NCBI GenBank assembly: GCA_017440425.1
Contig: JAFSHJ010000051.1
Location: 1 to 8,538 of the forward strand
DNA from: Oscillospiraceae bacterium
Lineage (GTDB): Bacteria > Bacillota > Clostridia > Oscillospirales > Ruminococcaceae
Length of the DNA: 8,538 nucleotides
Direction: 5' to 3'
Part shown: piece by piece, positions 1 to 5,949 of the stretch
How positions within the stretch are numbered: position 1 is the stretch's first letter
Layout of the letters: each line of letters begins with the position of its first letter
Notes under the pieces: generated by a model
What the model saw: the letters and a program-made list of their open reading frames with translations, nothing else
Databases searched by the model: none
Told to the model about the DNA's origin: nothing
Made by a program: the position numbers and the translations under genes

Positions 1-58
1 CGAGGCTACTCCGCTGTAAGGCGGAGCCGCCGACTCCGTCGGCGGGAGAGGGGGCGCG
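1..58. repeat. Partial GC-rich multi-hairpin intergenic element (element A)
   Basis: The first 58 bases are almost entirely palindromic. Bases 9-14 pair with 21-26 (ctccgc/gcggag, loop 15-20), and 27-34 pair with 38-45 (ccgccgac/gtcggcgg, loop tcc). Bases 46-58 (gagagggggcgcg) have no partner inside the window and could be the right arm of an outer stem that began upstream. A T-rich run follows (59-69), so on the + strand the element could also end transcription of the gene to the left. The 27-45 hairpin closely matches one in element C (5960-5978). The element is cut by the window edge, so its full form is inferred. Confidence 0.6.
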
Positions 59-85
59 TTTTATTTTTTAATACGGCTGAATATC

Positions 86-100
86 ACAGAATTTTTCTGT
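86..100. promoter_or_regulatory. Short perfect inverted repeat upstream of spoIIR
   Basis: ACAGAA (86-91) and TTCTGT (95-100) form a 6-bp inverted repeat around ttt, 50 bases upstream of the spoIIR start. It could be a small operator, but an AT-rich palindrome of this size can arise by chance. I could not find a convincing sigma-F type promoter (GYATA, then GGNNANA) near it, although spoIIR is a sigma-F gene in Bacillus. Confidence 0.2.
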
Positions 101-149
101 CAACACTTTTCACAAGGAAGCTTCACTTTTTTAAAGGTGGTTACATAAC

Positions 150-800
150 ATGAAAAACCGAAAAAACAAACTCACACTCAACCGTTTTGAATTTTCCGCC
201 CTGTTGGCTCTGCTTTTTGTTGTAATCTCTCTGGCAGTCGGCTCAATGACGGATTTTGCATCAAACTGCAAAAACATCCGCGACAACACCATCCGGCTGC
301 ACGTCATCGCCAACTCCGATTCGGCAGAGGATCAGCAGATCAAGCTTGCCGTACGTGATGCCGTTCTTGAGCAATATTCCGCACTTTTGCGCGGACAAAG
401 CAAATCCGATGCTTTGGAAAACACCTCCGCTCTGCTTGATGAAATTGAACTCACCGCCAACCGGCTGCTTGCGGAACAGAATATCAACTGTTCCGCCCGT
501 GCCGAACTGGTTGAAATGTATTTTGCCACCACCGAATATGGCGAATTCACCATGCCTGCCGGCAGATATGACGCCCTGCGCATTACCATCGGTGAGGCAA
601 AAGGGCACAACTGGTGGTGTGTTATGTTTCCGCCGCTATGTCTGCCCGCTGCCACTTCAGGAGATGCTCTCATCACCGACACCGAATTGTACCGCCAATT
701 CGGACGCACCTCCGCAGAGCTTGTGAAGTCTGCCCCCAAATATGAGGTGCGGTTTGCTCTGCTGGAATTTTTTCAGCGGCTGATATACAAAACGAAATGA
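150..800 (+). CDS. spoIIR: Stage II sporulation protein R (SpoIIR)
   Basis: SpoIIR is a signalling protein of endospore formation. In Bacillus it is made in the forespore, exported across the forespore membrane, and triggers the SpoIIGA protease to process pro-sigma-E in the mother cell. This copy has 216 residues, close to the usual length. A charged N-terminus is followed by a hydrophobic segment at about 16-31, a signal or anchor. The family hallmarks are clear: RLHVIANSDSAEDQ at 49-62, the PAGRYDALR stretch at 136-144, and NWWCVMFPPLC at 154-164. The ATG is preceded by AAAGGTGG (133-140) with 9 bases of spacing. Nothing is broken or missing. The downstream gene lies 284 bases away behind several hairpins, so spoIIR is probably transcribed alone. 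The assignment rests on motif recognition and is very likely right. Confidence 0.95.
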   Translation: MKNRKNKLTLNRFEFSALLALLFVVISLAVGSMTDFASNCKNIRDNTIRLHVIANSDSAEDQQIKLAVRDAVLEQYSALLRGQSKSDALENTSALLDEIELTANRLLAEQNINCSARAELVEMYFATTEYGEFTMPAGRYDALRITIGEAKGHNWWCVMFPPLCLPAATSGDALITDTELYRQFGRTSAELVKSAPKYEVRFALLEFFQRLIYKTK

Positions 801-824
801 CAGCTTCGGCTGTTATCAGCCGCT
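775..824 (+). terminator. Nested hairpin with UUCG tetraloop over the spoIIR stop
   Basis: An 11-bp perfect stem (775-785, agcggctgata, with 814-824) encloses a second hairpin, ACAGC-TTCG-GCTGT (800-813), whose C(UUCG)G loop is one of the most stable RNA loops known. The outer left arm is inside the last codons of spoIIR and the inner hairpin starts on the last base of its TGA stop. The following sequence, attgcttttcc, has only a short T-run, so termination would be weak; protection of the mRNA 3' end is an alternative role. Confidence 0.5.
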
Positions 825-842
825 ATTGCTTTTCCACAAAAC

Positions 843-919
843 CCACGCCGCCATTGACGGAGGACCGTCAATGAGGGCAGACAACTGCCCTTGCCGCCGA
901 AATCGGCGGCGCGGCGTGG
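843..919. repeat. Cloverleaf-shaped intergenic element (element B)
   Basis: A 9-bp outer stem (843-851 with 911-919, ccacgccgc/gcggcgtgg) encloses three adjacent hairpins. Hairpin 1 is 852-860 with 865-873 (9 bp, loop agga), hairpin 2 is 874-880 with 885-891 (7 bp, loop acaa), and hairpin 3 is 893-900 with 903-910 (gccgccga/tcggcggc). Nearly every base is paired. The outer stem can extend through 836-841 with 921-926 past one mismatch. A T-run (920-924) follows the right arm, so on the + strand it could act as a large intrinsic terminator. The architecture and length (77 nt) match element C at 5950-6027 (78 nt). Confidence 0.65.
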
Positions 920-921
920 TT

Positions 922-958
922 TTTGTTTGAAAAGCGGCGGCGGATTTTTTCAAACAAA
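922..958. repeat. 12-bp perfect hairpin with GCG-repeat loop
   Basis: TTTGTTTGAAAA (922-933) pairs perfectly with TTTTCAAACAAA (947-958) around a 13-base loop containing gcggcggcgg. Its left arm overlaps the T-run after element B, so this hairpin and the extended outer stem of element B cannot both form. The function is unknown. A + strand terminator is possible only in combination with what follows, because no T-run follows directly. Confidence 0.45.
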
Positions 959-960
959 CC

Positions 961-991
961 AATTCTGCAGGTTTTAATGCAGAATTATTTT
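961..991 (+). terminator. Candidate intrinsic terminator
   Basis: AATTCTGCA (961-969) pairs with TGCAGAATT (978-986) around an 8-base loop, followed by atttttac. The stem is 9 bp but AT-rich. It is the last of the hairpins before the promoter of the small membrane gene and alr, and could stop any transcript reading through from spoIIR. Confidence 0.45.
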
Positions 992-1030
992 TACTGTTCT
1001 TTGTTTATTTACATTTTCCCGCCGAAAATA

Positions 1031-1039
1031 TGATATAAT
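1031..1039 (+). promoter_or_regulatory. Extended -10 promoter for the small membrane gene and alr
   Basis: TGATATAAT combines a perfect TATAAT (1034-1039) with the TGn extension, so it can act without a good -35. The best -35-like sequence, TTTACA at 1008-1013, sits 20 bases from the -10, which is too far. The start of transcription would be near 1046. A second TATAAT at 1058-1063 has no extension or usable -35. Confidence 0.55.
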
Positions 1040-1084
1040 AAATTAGTTGTGTATTGTTATAATATTTCTTGCGGGGGAACCGAT

Positions 1085-1327
1085 ATGACTTTTAAAAGGG
1101 TCAAGAAAATTGCAGTTATAATGCTGATAATCGGCACGCTGCTGCTGATACCCACCATATTGCTTGCCATATATGTGGATTCGGCCATATCCACCGTGCT
1201 GTTGGTGCTTTCTTTGATAATAAACATTGCAGCTGTAAACACCCTTGTGGTAGGCTCTCAGCTCAAACACCGCAAACGCGCACTTGAAGGAGGTGACCGC
1301 ATTGGACGTGAATCTGACAAAAATTGA
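1085..1327 (+). CDS. Small two-helix membrane protein, unknown function
   Basis: I do not recognise a family. The 80-residue product has a short basic N-terminus (KRVKK at 4-8) and two hydrophobic helices at about 9-30 and 34-56. A charged, hydrophilic tail (about 58-80) is rich in Lys, Arg, Glu and Asp. By the positive-inside rule both ends should face the cytoplasm. The ATG at 1085 follows GCGGGGGAA (1071-1079), a G-rich ribosome binding site. An upstream in-frame ATG at 1049 is less likely, because it lies only about 10 bases after the -10 and lacks a binding site. The last 26 bases overlap alr, and the ribosome binding site of alr lies inside this gene, so the two are probably translationally coupled. 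That suggests co-expression with alr but does not show a shared function. Confidence 0.7.
   Translation: MTFKRVKKIAVIMLIIGTLLLIPTILLAIYVDSAISTVLLVLSLIINIAAVNTLVVGSQLKHRKRALEGGDRIGRESDKN
1287..1295 (+). promoter_or_regulatory. Ribosome binding site that fixes the alr start
   Basis: AAGGAGGTG is a near-perfect anti-16S match, placed 6 bases before TTG 1302. It rules out the longer frame from TTG 1284, which would contain this site. It lies inside the coding sequence of the small membrane protein. Confidence 0.85.
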
Positions 1328-2477
1328 AACTCTGCCCGAAGACAAATATCTTGAACGCACCTGGAGCGAGATAGACCTTGCTGCGCTTGAGCACAATGCA
1401 AAGCTGCTCCGCACCATGCTGGGCGACACAAAATGGCTCTCAGTTGTCAAGGCTGATGCCTACGGACTTGGTGCGGACACCGTTCCAAAGATTTTTGAAA
1501 AAAACGGCGCAGATTGGTTTGGAGTCTCCAACCTTGAAGAGGCCATTGCCTTGAGGAACAACGGCATAACGAAGCCTATCCTCATCTTTGGCATCACACC
1601 TCCCGAATATGCTGCGCTGATGAAGCAGGATGAGATAACCCAGACGGTTTATTCCACCGAATATGCCGAGATGCTCTCACAGCAGGCCGTTAAAAGCGGC
1701 GTCACGCTGGATGTCCACATAAAGCTGGACACCGGCATGGGACGCATCGGTTTTTGCTGCACCGAAAATTCCGCAGCGGATGTGGATGTAATTGCCGCCG
1801 CCTGCACACTTCCCGGACTCAACCCCACCGGTATATTCACCCACTTCCCCGTTGCCGATGACTATTCTCCCGAGGCTGTCAGCTTTACCAGACAGCAGTT
1901 TGCCCGATTCACCGACACTGTTGCCGCCCTTGAAAAGCGCGGCATAACCTTCGAGCTTCGCCATTGCTGCAACAGCGCCGCCACCCTCTCCTATCCCGAA
2001 ATGCGCCTTGATATGGTGCGCCCCGGACTTATACAGTATGGCTTCTTCCCCTGCAAACAGCTCTCCGAGCCGGACTTTAAACCTGCAATGGAGCTGAAGA
2101 CGGTCATCTCTATGGTCAAAACCGTTCCCGCAGGCGAATCCATAAGCTACGGACGTACATACGTCACCGACAAGCCCACCGTGATTGCCACCGCCGCCAT
2201 CGGCTATGCGGACGGATATTTCCGCAACCTCTCCGACACCGCATATATGCTGGTTCACGGCAAGCCCGCTCCCGTTATAGGCAGAGTGTGTATGGATCAG
2301 CTTATGCTGGATGTTTCCGGAATCGAAAACGTGCAGATAGGCGATATTGCCACGGTCTTCGGCAAGGATAACGGTGCTTTTCTCTCCGCAGAAGAGCTTG
2401 CAGCTCTTGCAGGCACAATAAACTATGAAATTATCACACGCATCGGCAGACGTGTCCCGCAAGTTTTTATCAAATAA
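1302..2477 (+). CDS. alr: Alanine racemase
   Basis: Alanine racemase is a cytoplasmic PLP enzyme that interconverts L- and D-alanine and supplies D-alanine for peptidoglycan. The 391-residue product is full length and has every hallmark of the fold type III family. The PLP lysine is K50 in VVKADAYGLG, the PLP-phenolate arginine is R148 in DTGMGRIG, and the second catalytic base is Y283 in SYGRTY. GYADG is at 301-305, GRVCMDQ at 327-333 forms part of the substrate site, and NYEI is at 374-377. The TTG start at 1302 is chosen for its AAGGAGGTG site; GTG 1308 is a less well placed alternative. About 20 extra N-terminal residues precede the conserved TWSEIDL motif. It is the second gene of a two-gene operon ending at a strong terminator. 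In spore formers some alr paralogues act in spores, but this copy cannot be assigned to that role. Confidence 0.95.
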   Translation: MDVNLTKIETLPEDKYLERTWSEIDLAALEHNAKLLRTMLGDTKWLSVVKADAYGLGADTVPKIFEKNGADWFGVSNLEEAIALRNNGITKPILIFGITPPEYAALMKQDEITQTVYSTEYAEMLSQQAVKSGVTLDVHIKLDTGMGRIGFCCTENSAADVDVIAAACTLPGLNPTGIFTHFPVADDYSPEAVSFTRQQFARFTDTVAALEKRGITFELRHCCNSAATLSYPEMRLDMVRPGLIQYGFFPCKQLSEPDFKPAMELKTVISMVKTVPAGESISYGRTYVTDKPTVIATAAIGYADGYFRNLSDTAYMLVHGKPAPVIGRVCMDQLMLDVSGIENVQIGDIATVFGKDNGAFLSAEELAALAGTINYEIITRIGRRVPQVFIK

Positions 2478-2482
2478 AAAAT

Positions 2483-2515
2483 AACCCCCGGATCATTGAT
2501 ATCCGGGGGTTTGTT
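2483..2515. terminator. Two-way intrinsic terminator between alr and the membrane-protein operon
   Basis: AACCCCCGGAT (2483-2493) pairs perfectly with ATCCGGGGGTT (2501-2511) around a 7-base loop. On the + strand TTTGTTT follows; on the - strand TTATTTTTTATT follows. It lies 5 bases after the alr stop and 14 bases from the end of the leftward gene, so it serves both converging units. Confidence 0.9.
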
Positions 2516-2525
2516 TATTGGTCTA

Positions 2526-3203
2526 TCAAAACTCGCTGAACTCGTTTTGGATATCCGGCTTCGGCTGCACAACGCTGTAGTCAGGCTCTCTGCCGGAAAG
2601 CACCAGCATTGCAATGGGGAAAGAAATGCTGATGCCAAAGAATATTGGGATAAGTCCAAGCAGGAAATATACCATATACTGCGCTCCGCCAAACAGCTTT
2701 GCAATGCGGTAGAATGCCATATAGTATATCACCGAAAAGGCTATTGCGGAAGCCATATACACCACAAAGGTAACCAGCATAACGCACATCGCCACGATCA
2801 TTGTGATCTCTGCCGCCTCGTAGTTATAGCTTGTCTCAAGCTGTGCGGCTGCAAAGCTCATAAAACCCACCCCGAAAGCATAAACTCCCGCCAGCACCGA
2901 AAAGGCAATGTGGAGCAGCAGCAAAAGCTTTGCTGTTTTTCTGGGTTTATCGGGTGTTTCGGAAATTTTACCGAAGAGATAGGTGGTTGCAAAGGGTATC
3001 CATGCAAGCCAGGGCTTCTCGAAGCCTATTTTTTTTGCCATCCGCATTGTGGCAATCGCATTCATAATGTATATTGCCAAAACTCCTATCATGGCAACCG
3101 CCATAACAGCCAGCACAAACACGATGTAAACCGCCAAAAAGGCTATCAGCCCGCCGTCGGTCTCAAGATATTCCAAAACTGCGTTTACGGGATAGGTAAT
3201 CAT
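2526..3203 (-). CDS. Four-helix membrane protein, paralogue of the upstream gene
   Basis: The function is unknown. The product (225 residues from ATG 3203) has about four hydrophobic helices, at roughly 18-48, 93-119, 132-160 and 175-202, and an acidic, proline-containing tail. Between helices 1 and 2 lies KPWLAWIPFATTYLFGK, followed by DKPRKTAKLLLLL. The same blocks occur in the gene just upstream (3273-3899), as does YYMAFYRIAKLF near the end, so the two are clear paralogues from a tandem duplication. The start is uncertain. ATG 3203 has GGAG only one base away, which is too close for normal use, and TTG 3215 has no clear binding site. It lies about 70 bases downstream of its paralogue with no visible promoter between, so they probably share a transcript. 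The PWLxWIP motif is familiar from uncharacterised membrane proteins of Clostridia, with no known role. Confidence 0.8.
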   Translation of the reverse strand: MITYPVNAVLEYLETDGGLIAFLAVYIVFVLAVMAVAMIGVLAIYIMNAIATMRMAKKIGFEKPWLAWIPFATTYLFGKISETPDKPRKTAKLLLLLHIAFSVLAGVYAFGVGFMSFAAAQLETSYNYEAAEITMIVAMCVMLVTFVVYMASAIAFSVIYYMAFYRIAKLFGGAQYMVYFLLGLIPIFFGISISFPIAMLVLSGREPDYSVVQPKPDIQNEFSEF

Positions 3204-3272
3204 ACTCCGATCCAACTTTCTAACAGATAATTTGCACGTTCATCTCAACTGTATATCTTTGCTCCGGATGCA

Positions 3273-3899
3273 TTATTCCGCTTTGGGTGCGTTCTGTGCT
3301 TTATATGCAATTACAAACATAATTACGGGAAGCGCAACGGAGATGCCCACCAAAGAGAGCACCAGACCGAGCACAAACATAAGCTTATAGTCCTCGCCCA
3401 AAAACAATCTTGTGATCTTATAGAACGCGATGTAATAGAAAACCGAATATACCACCGAGACAGCCGCCATTGCAAGGAGCGCCAAAAGCATTGCTATAAT
3501 TGCCACGATCATCCAGACTTCGGGCACCTCTGCTATTACAAGAGCCATTGCCGCAACCGCAACAATTATCAACCCAAAGGCAAACACTGTCAGCACAATG
3601 TTTAAAATGAGCAGCAGTTTTGCGCTTCTGCGGGGTTTATCCCTTTTTGCGGGGTCTTCCGGCAGATAGTGGTCTGCCAATCTTCCGAATGCGTATACGT
3701 TTGCATAGGGGATCCAGGAGAGCCACGGATTTTTAACGCCAAGCTTCTGTCCCAGCATCATTACAGCCAAACCCATAAGCACATAGGTAATAAGGCTGCC
3801 TATGGATGTCAGCGGCGACAATATCATCTGAATGCCTGATGCGCCCTCCGATATTCCTTCCAGTATGGCCGAGATCTCTTCCAATACTGCAATATCCAT
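3273..3899 (-). CDS. Four-helix membrane protein, first gene of a paralogous pair
   Basis: The function is unknown. The 208-residue product has an acidic N-terminus (about 1-25) and hydrophobic segments at roughly 28-50, 96-121, 127-154 and 172-198. The conserved loop NPWLSWIPYANVYAFG (57-72) is followed by the basic DKPRRSAKLLL (87-97). FYYIAFYKITRLFLG (154-168) matches the equivalent block in the downstream gene. Overall order and spacing of these blocks are the same in both proteins, but much of the sequence between them has diverged, suggesting an old duplication. The ATG at 3899 has AGGTGA six bases upstream and is secure. It is the promoter-proximal gene of the leftward pair, with a candidate promoter at 3937-3965. 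It has no catalytic motif that I can see. Confidence 0.82.
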   Translation of the reverse strand: MDIAVLEEISAILEGISEGASGIQMILSPLTSIGSLITYVLMGLAVMMLGQKLGVKNPWLSWIPYANVYAFGRLADHYLPEDPAKRDKPRRSAKLLLILNIVLTVFAFGLIIVAVAAMALVIAEVPEVWMIVAIIAMLLALLAMAAVSVVYSVFYYIAFYKITRLFLGEDYKLMFVLGLVLSLVGISVALPVIMFVIAYKAQNAPKAE

Positions 3900-3936
3900 T
3901 TTATCACCTCATGTTTAAAAATATTTGCCTAATATA

Positions 3937-3965
3937 ATGGTAACACCTGCGCCCATTCTTGTCAA
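3937..3965 (-). promoter_or_regulatory. Candidate promoter for the membrane-protein pair
   Basis: Reading leftward, TTGACA (3960-3965) is followed after 17 bases by TACCAT (3937-3942), preceded by TG in the extended -10 position. The -35 is perfect and the -10 is 4 of 6. A better -10 match, TATATT at 3931-3936, is 23 bases from the -35 and so too far. The palindrome AAGAATTCTT (3964-3973) touches the -35 and could be an operator. Confidence 0.45.
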
Positions 3966-3973
3966 GAATTCTT

Positions 3974-4080
3974 ATGTTGTGCACCATAAAATATTCTCTA
4001 CCTTATTCTACCGCTGCTCTACAAATTTTCTTCCCGTTCTCTCCAAATTCTATAGCCATCAACCGCTCTTCGGACGTTAC
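3974..4080. other. Intergenic stretch with no recognisable feature
   Basis: The 261 bases between the membrane-protein pair and degV hold a candidate promoter at each end. The middle, a pyrimidine-rich stretch, shows no hairpin, repeat or supportable gene. Confidence 0.5.
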
Positions 4081-4086
4081 CGTAGA

Positions 4087-4115
4087 TTGCTTCTACTCTA
4101 TATCGGTTTTATAAT
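4087..4115 (+). promoter_or_regulatory. Candidate promoter for degV
   Basis: TTGCTT (4087-4092) and a perfect TATAAT (4110-4115) are separated by exactly 17 bases. The -35 is only half consensus. A small inverted repeat, GTAGA/TCTAC (4082-4086 and 4092-4096), overlaps the -35 and might be a binding site. Transcription would start near 4122, giving a leader of about 40 bases. Confidence 0.5.
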
Positions 4116-4160
4116 AACAGACACAGGATACTGCATACTGCCGCAAAGGAGTGTTGATAT

Positions 4161-5033
4161 ATGTCTTTTAAAATTATAACCGATACCACAGCAAACCTCA
4201 CCAACGCAACCGTCTCCCAAAACGATATCACCGTTATCCCTTTTTCCTATTTTATCAACGACCGTGAATACACCTGCACCGATATCGACAGCTTTGATGA
4301 CACCGACTACTATACTTCCATCAAAAACGGAACCGTTGTCACCACCTCTCAGATAAATCCGCAGGGTTACATCGATTGCTTTGAGCCGTTTTTGAAGGAT
4401 GGCAAGGATATTCTCTTTATCGGACTTTCTTCCGGAATAAGCGGCTCCTTTGCCTCCGCTCAGGTTGCCGCAAAAACCTTAAAGGAGGAATACCCCAACC
4501 GCACCGTACTGCTTGTGGACAGCCTTGGTGCCTCCCTCGGCGAAGGACTCATCGTCATCAAGGCCATCAACTGCCGCAAAAAGGGAATGGACATCTTCCA
4601 AACCCACGAACAGCTGCTCAAATTCCGCAGCCGCATATATCAGGTGTTCATTGTGGATGACCTGATGCATCTGCGCCGCACCGGCAGACTCTCCAACATA
4701 AGTGCCGCCATCGGCTATGTGCTGGGCATCAAGCCGCTGCTCAAAGGCAACAGCGAGGGGAAGATAGTGGCTTTCGGCAAGATCCGCGGCCGCAAGCAGG
4801 TTATAAAAGCTTTGGCAGAAAAATTCTATGCTCTTGCCCAAAATCCCAAACTGGTTGGCATCTCCTACGCAGGCTGCAAGGAGGATGCCGAATATCTTAT
4901 CTCTCTGCTGAAAGAGAAATTCTCCGGGATCGAGCTTATGCTGGTCAAGCACGAGCCCGTCACCGGCTCTCACATCGGTCCGGGTGCCCTTGCTCTCTAT
5001 TTTGAGGGCGGTGACACCGTCAGAGAATTTTAA
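4161..5033 (+). CDS. DegV family fatty-acid-binding protein (FakB type)
   Basis: DegV proteins bind one fatty acid between two domains. In Bacillota, FakB members present it to the kinase FakA, which makes acyl-phosphate for phospholipid synthesis. The 290-residue length is typical. Family motifs run in order: IITDTTANL at 5-13, the ligand-contacting TTSQ at 61-64, the SSGISGSF loop at 90-97, DSLGAS at 120-125, LRRTGRLS at 171-178, GIKPLL at 189-194, and TGSHIGPGALAL at 268-279. H271 corresponds to the conserved histidine near the carboxylate in FakB proteins. The ATG at 4161 has AAAGGAG (4145-4151) nine bases upstream. The gene has its own promoter and terminator. FakA is not in this window, but genomes often carry several fakB genes away from fakA. 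Family membership is very likely; which fatty acid is bound cannot be read from the sequence. Confidence 0.92.
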   Translation: MSFKIITDTTANLTNATVSQNDITVIPFSYFINDREYTCTDIDSFDDTDYYTSIKNGTVVTTSQINPQGYIDCFEPFLKDGKDILFIGLSSGISGSFASAQVAAKTLKEEYPNRTVLLVDSLGASLGEGLIVIKAINCRKKGMDIFQTHEQLLKFRSRIYQVFIVDDLMHLRRTGRLSNISAAIGYVLGIKPLLKGNSEGKIVAFGKIRGRKQVIKALAEKFYALAQNPKLVGISYAGCKEDAEYLISLLKEKFSGIELMLVKHEPVTGSHIGPGALALYFEGGDTVREF

Positions 5034-5050
5034 CCGCCGCAAAAAACAGC

Positions 5051-5085
5051 AAGCGTTCCGTCCTTCAGACGGAACGCTTATTTTA
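5051..5085. terminator. Two-way intrinsic terminator between degV and the GNAT gene
   Basis: AAGCGTTCCGTC (5051-5062) pairs perfectly with GACGGAACGCTT (5068-5079) around a 5-base loop. ATTTTAT follows on the + strand, and GCTGTTTTTTG follows on the - strand, so it can end both converging units. Confidence 0.9.
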
Positions 5086-5087
5086 TA

Positions 5088-5903
5088 CTATTTAAAATAC
5101 TTTGCTGCATCCACCTTATAGGTGGTATATTCTCTCTCGAAGTTATATCCCAGCTTTTCTGCCAGCGCTACCGATATTTTTGTGGCTGCGTCCCAGCTTG
5201 GGTAGAGTCCACGCTCTATACACTCCAGAATCAGCGCTGCCGCGCAGGCAGATGCCAATCCCTTTTGGCGGTGCTCCTCTCTGGTGACTATCTCGATCTC
5301 GATGCCGCCCTTGTAGTGGGAGTATGACGATGCGCCGCACACCGGCTCCCCTTCATACAGTGCCTCAAAGCCAAGACCGAACTTTTTATAATCCTCCCAT
5401 GTGGCATATCTCTCGCAGAAATCCCTGGACCACTCTTCTCCTTTGGCTATCTCGTAGAGTTTTTCGTCTATCTGTGCGACAGTGTATCCCTCCGGAAGCT
5501 GCTGTGACATTTTCGTCAGCTTTTCTCTGTCAAAAATCCCGGGTTCTTTTTTGATTGCATAACGCACTGTTTTTTCGCAGGCTTCCCCGAAGGTCTCTTC
5601 TATATATTCATTCCAGCGGTCATCCTTTGGCACAACAAACAGAGTTTTACCGTTGAATCCCTTCGGCTTACCGCCTATAAGCTCCATCACCGCAGCTTTA
5701 TCCGCTTTGTCTGCTTCTCCCGCAAGAAATGTGAAGTCGCCCACGGTTATCTGTCCCAGCAAGATTCCGTTTTTGCATTCTATCATCCGTCCGTTTCCCA
5801 GTACTCCCTGCAAAAACGACCAGATGGTGCTTTCCTCCCAGCCTTCAAACAGCTCTGCTATTTTTTGTCCCTCCCTGAGGGACAGCTCTGTAACTCTGCT
5901 CAT
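5088..5903 (-). CDS. GNAT-family acetyltransferase
   Basis: The 271-residue product resembles the two-part GNAT proteins grouped in Pfam as GNAT_acetyltran. A less conserved N-terminal half (about 1-130) precedes a C-terminal acetyltransferase domain. The acetyl-CoA motif A lies at about 202-220: a beta-strand (EIEIVT) is followed by the pyrophosphate loop RQKGLA at 212-217 and a helix. The later ATKISVALAEKLGY (240-253) matches the usual last helix and strand. These enzymes move an acetyl group from acetyl-CoA to an amine, and the substrate here cannot be inferred. The ATG at 5903 has GAGGAG close upstream with a good 6-7 base gap. I see no clear promoter in front of it. It probably shares a transcript with the HD gene 148 bases upstream, with element C between them. 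The gene ends at a two-way terminator. Confidence 0.85.
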   Translation of the reverse strand: MSRVTELSLREGQKIAELFEGWEESTIWSFLQGVLGNGRMIECKNGILLGQITVGDFTFLAGEADKADKAAVMELIGGKPKGFNGKTLFVVPKDDRWNEYIEETFGEACEKTVRYAIKKEPGIFDREKLTKMSQQLPEGYTVAQIDEKLYEIAKGEEWSRDFCERYATWEDYKKFGLGFEALYEGEPVCGASSYSHYKGGIEIEIVTREEHRQKGLASACAAALILECIERGLYPSWDAATKISVALAEKLGYNFEREYTTYKVDAAKYFK

Positions 5904-5949
5904 AGACAGCTCCTCATATTCTTTGCAGGCACCTTCGCCTTTGCAGCTT

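Larger units (their letters stand above)
801..1084. other. Hairpin-dense intergenic region between spoIIR and the small membrane gene
   Basis: This 284-base stretch has no gene I can support. Bases 775-990 form a near-continuous series of stem-loops: the UUCG double hairpin (775-824), the cloverleaf element B (843-919), a 12-bp hairpin (922-958) and a 9-bp hairpin (961-986). After 990 the sequence is AT-rich and carries the promoter of the next operon (TGATATAAT at 1031-1039). The hairpins are listed separately. Confidence 0.6.

Noticed and set aside
133..150. A sigma-F like -10 (GGTTACATAA) in front of spoIIR
   Set aside because: It lacks the conserved T, has no matching -35, and lies directly on the ribosome binding region, leaving no room for a leader.
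934..943. GCG triplet run as a microsatellite or protein-binding repeat
   Set aside because: Only about three units long and located in a hairpin loop; too short to call a repeat on its own.
2496..3230. A 244-codon open frame on the + strand opposite the membrane-protein gene
   Set aside because: Its product is rich in Cys, His, Gln and Asn with no domain, while the opposite strand gives a membrane protein with a recognisable paralogue next door. It is an antisense shadow.
3964..3973. Palindrome AAGAATTCTT as a firm operator call
   Set aside because: A 10-base AT-rich palindrome is common by chance. It is mentioned only as a possibility next to the -35 of the membrane-protein operon.
3925..4179. 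An 84-codon frame upstream of and overlapping degV
   Set aside because: It has no ribosome binding site, begins inside the opposite-strand promoter region, overlaps the degV start, and has no recognisable composition or motif.
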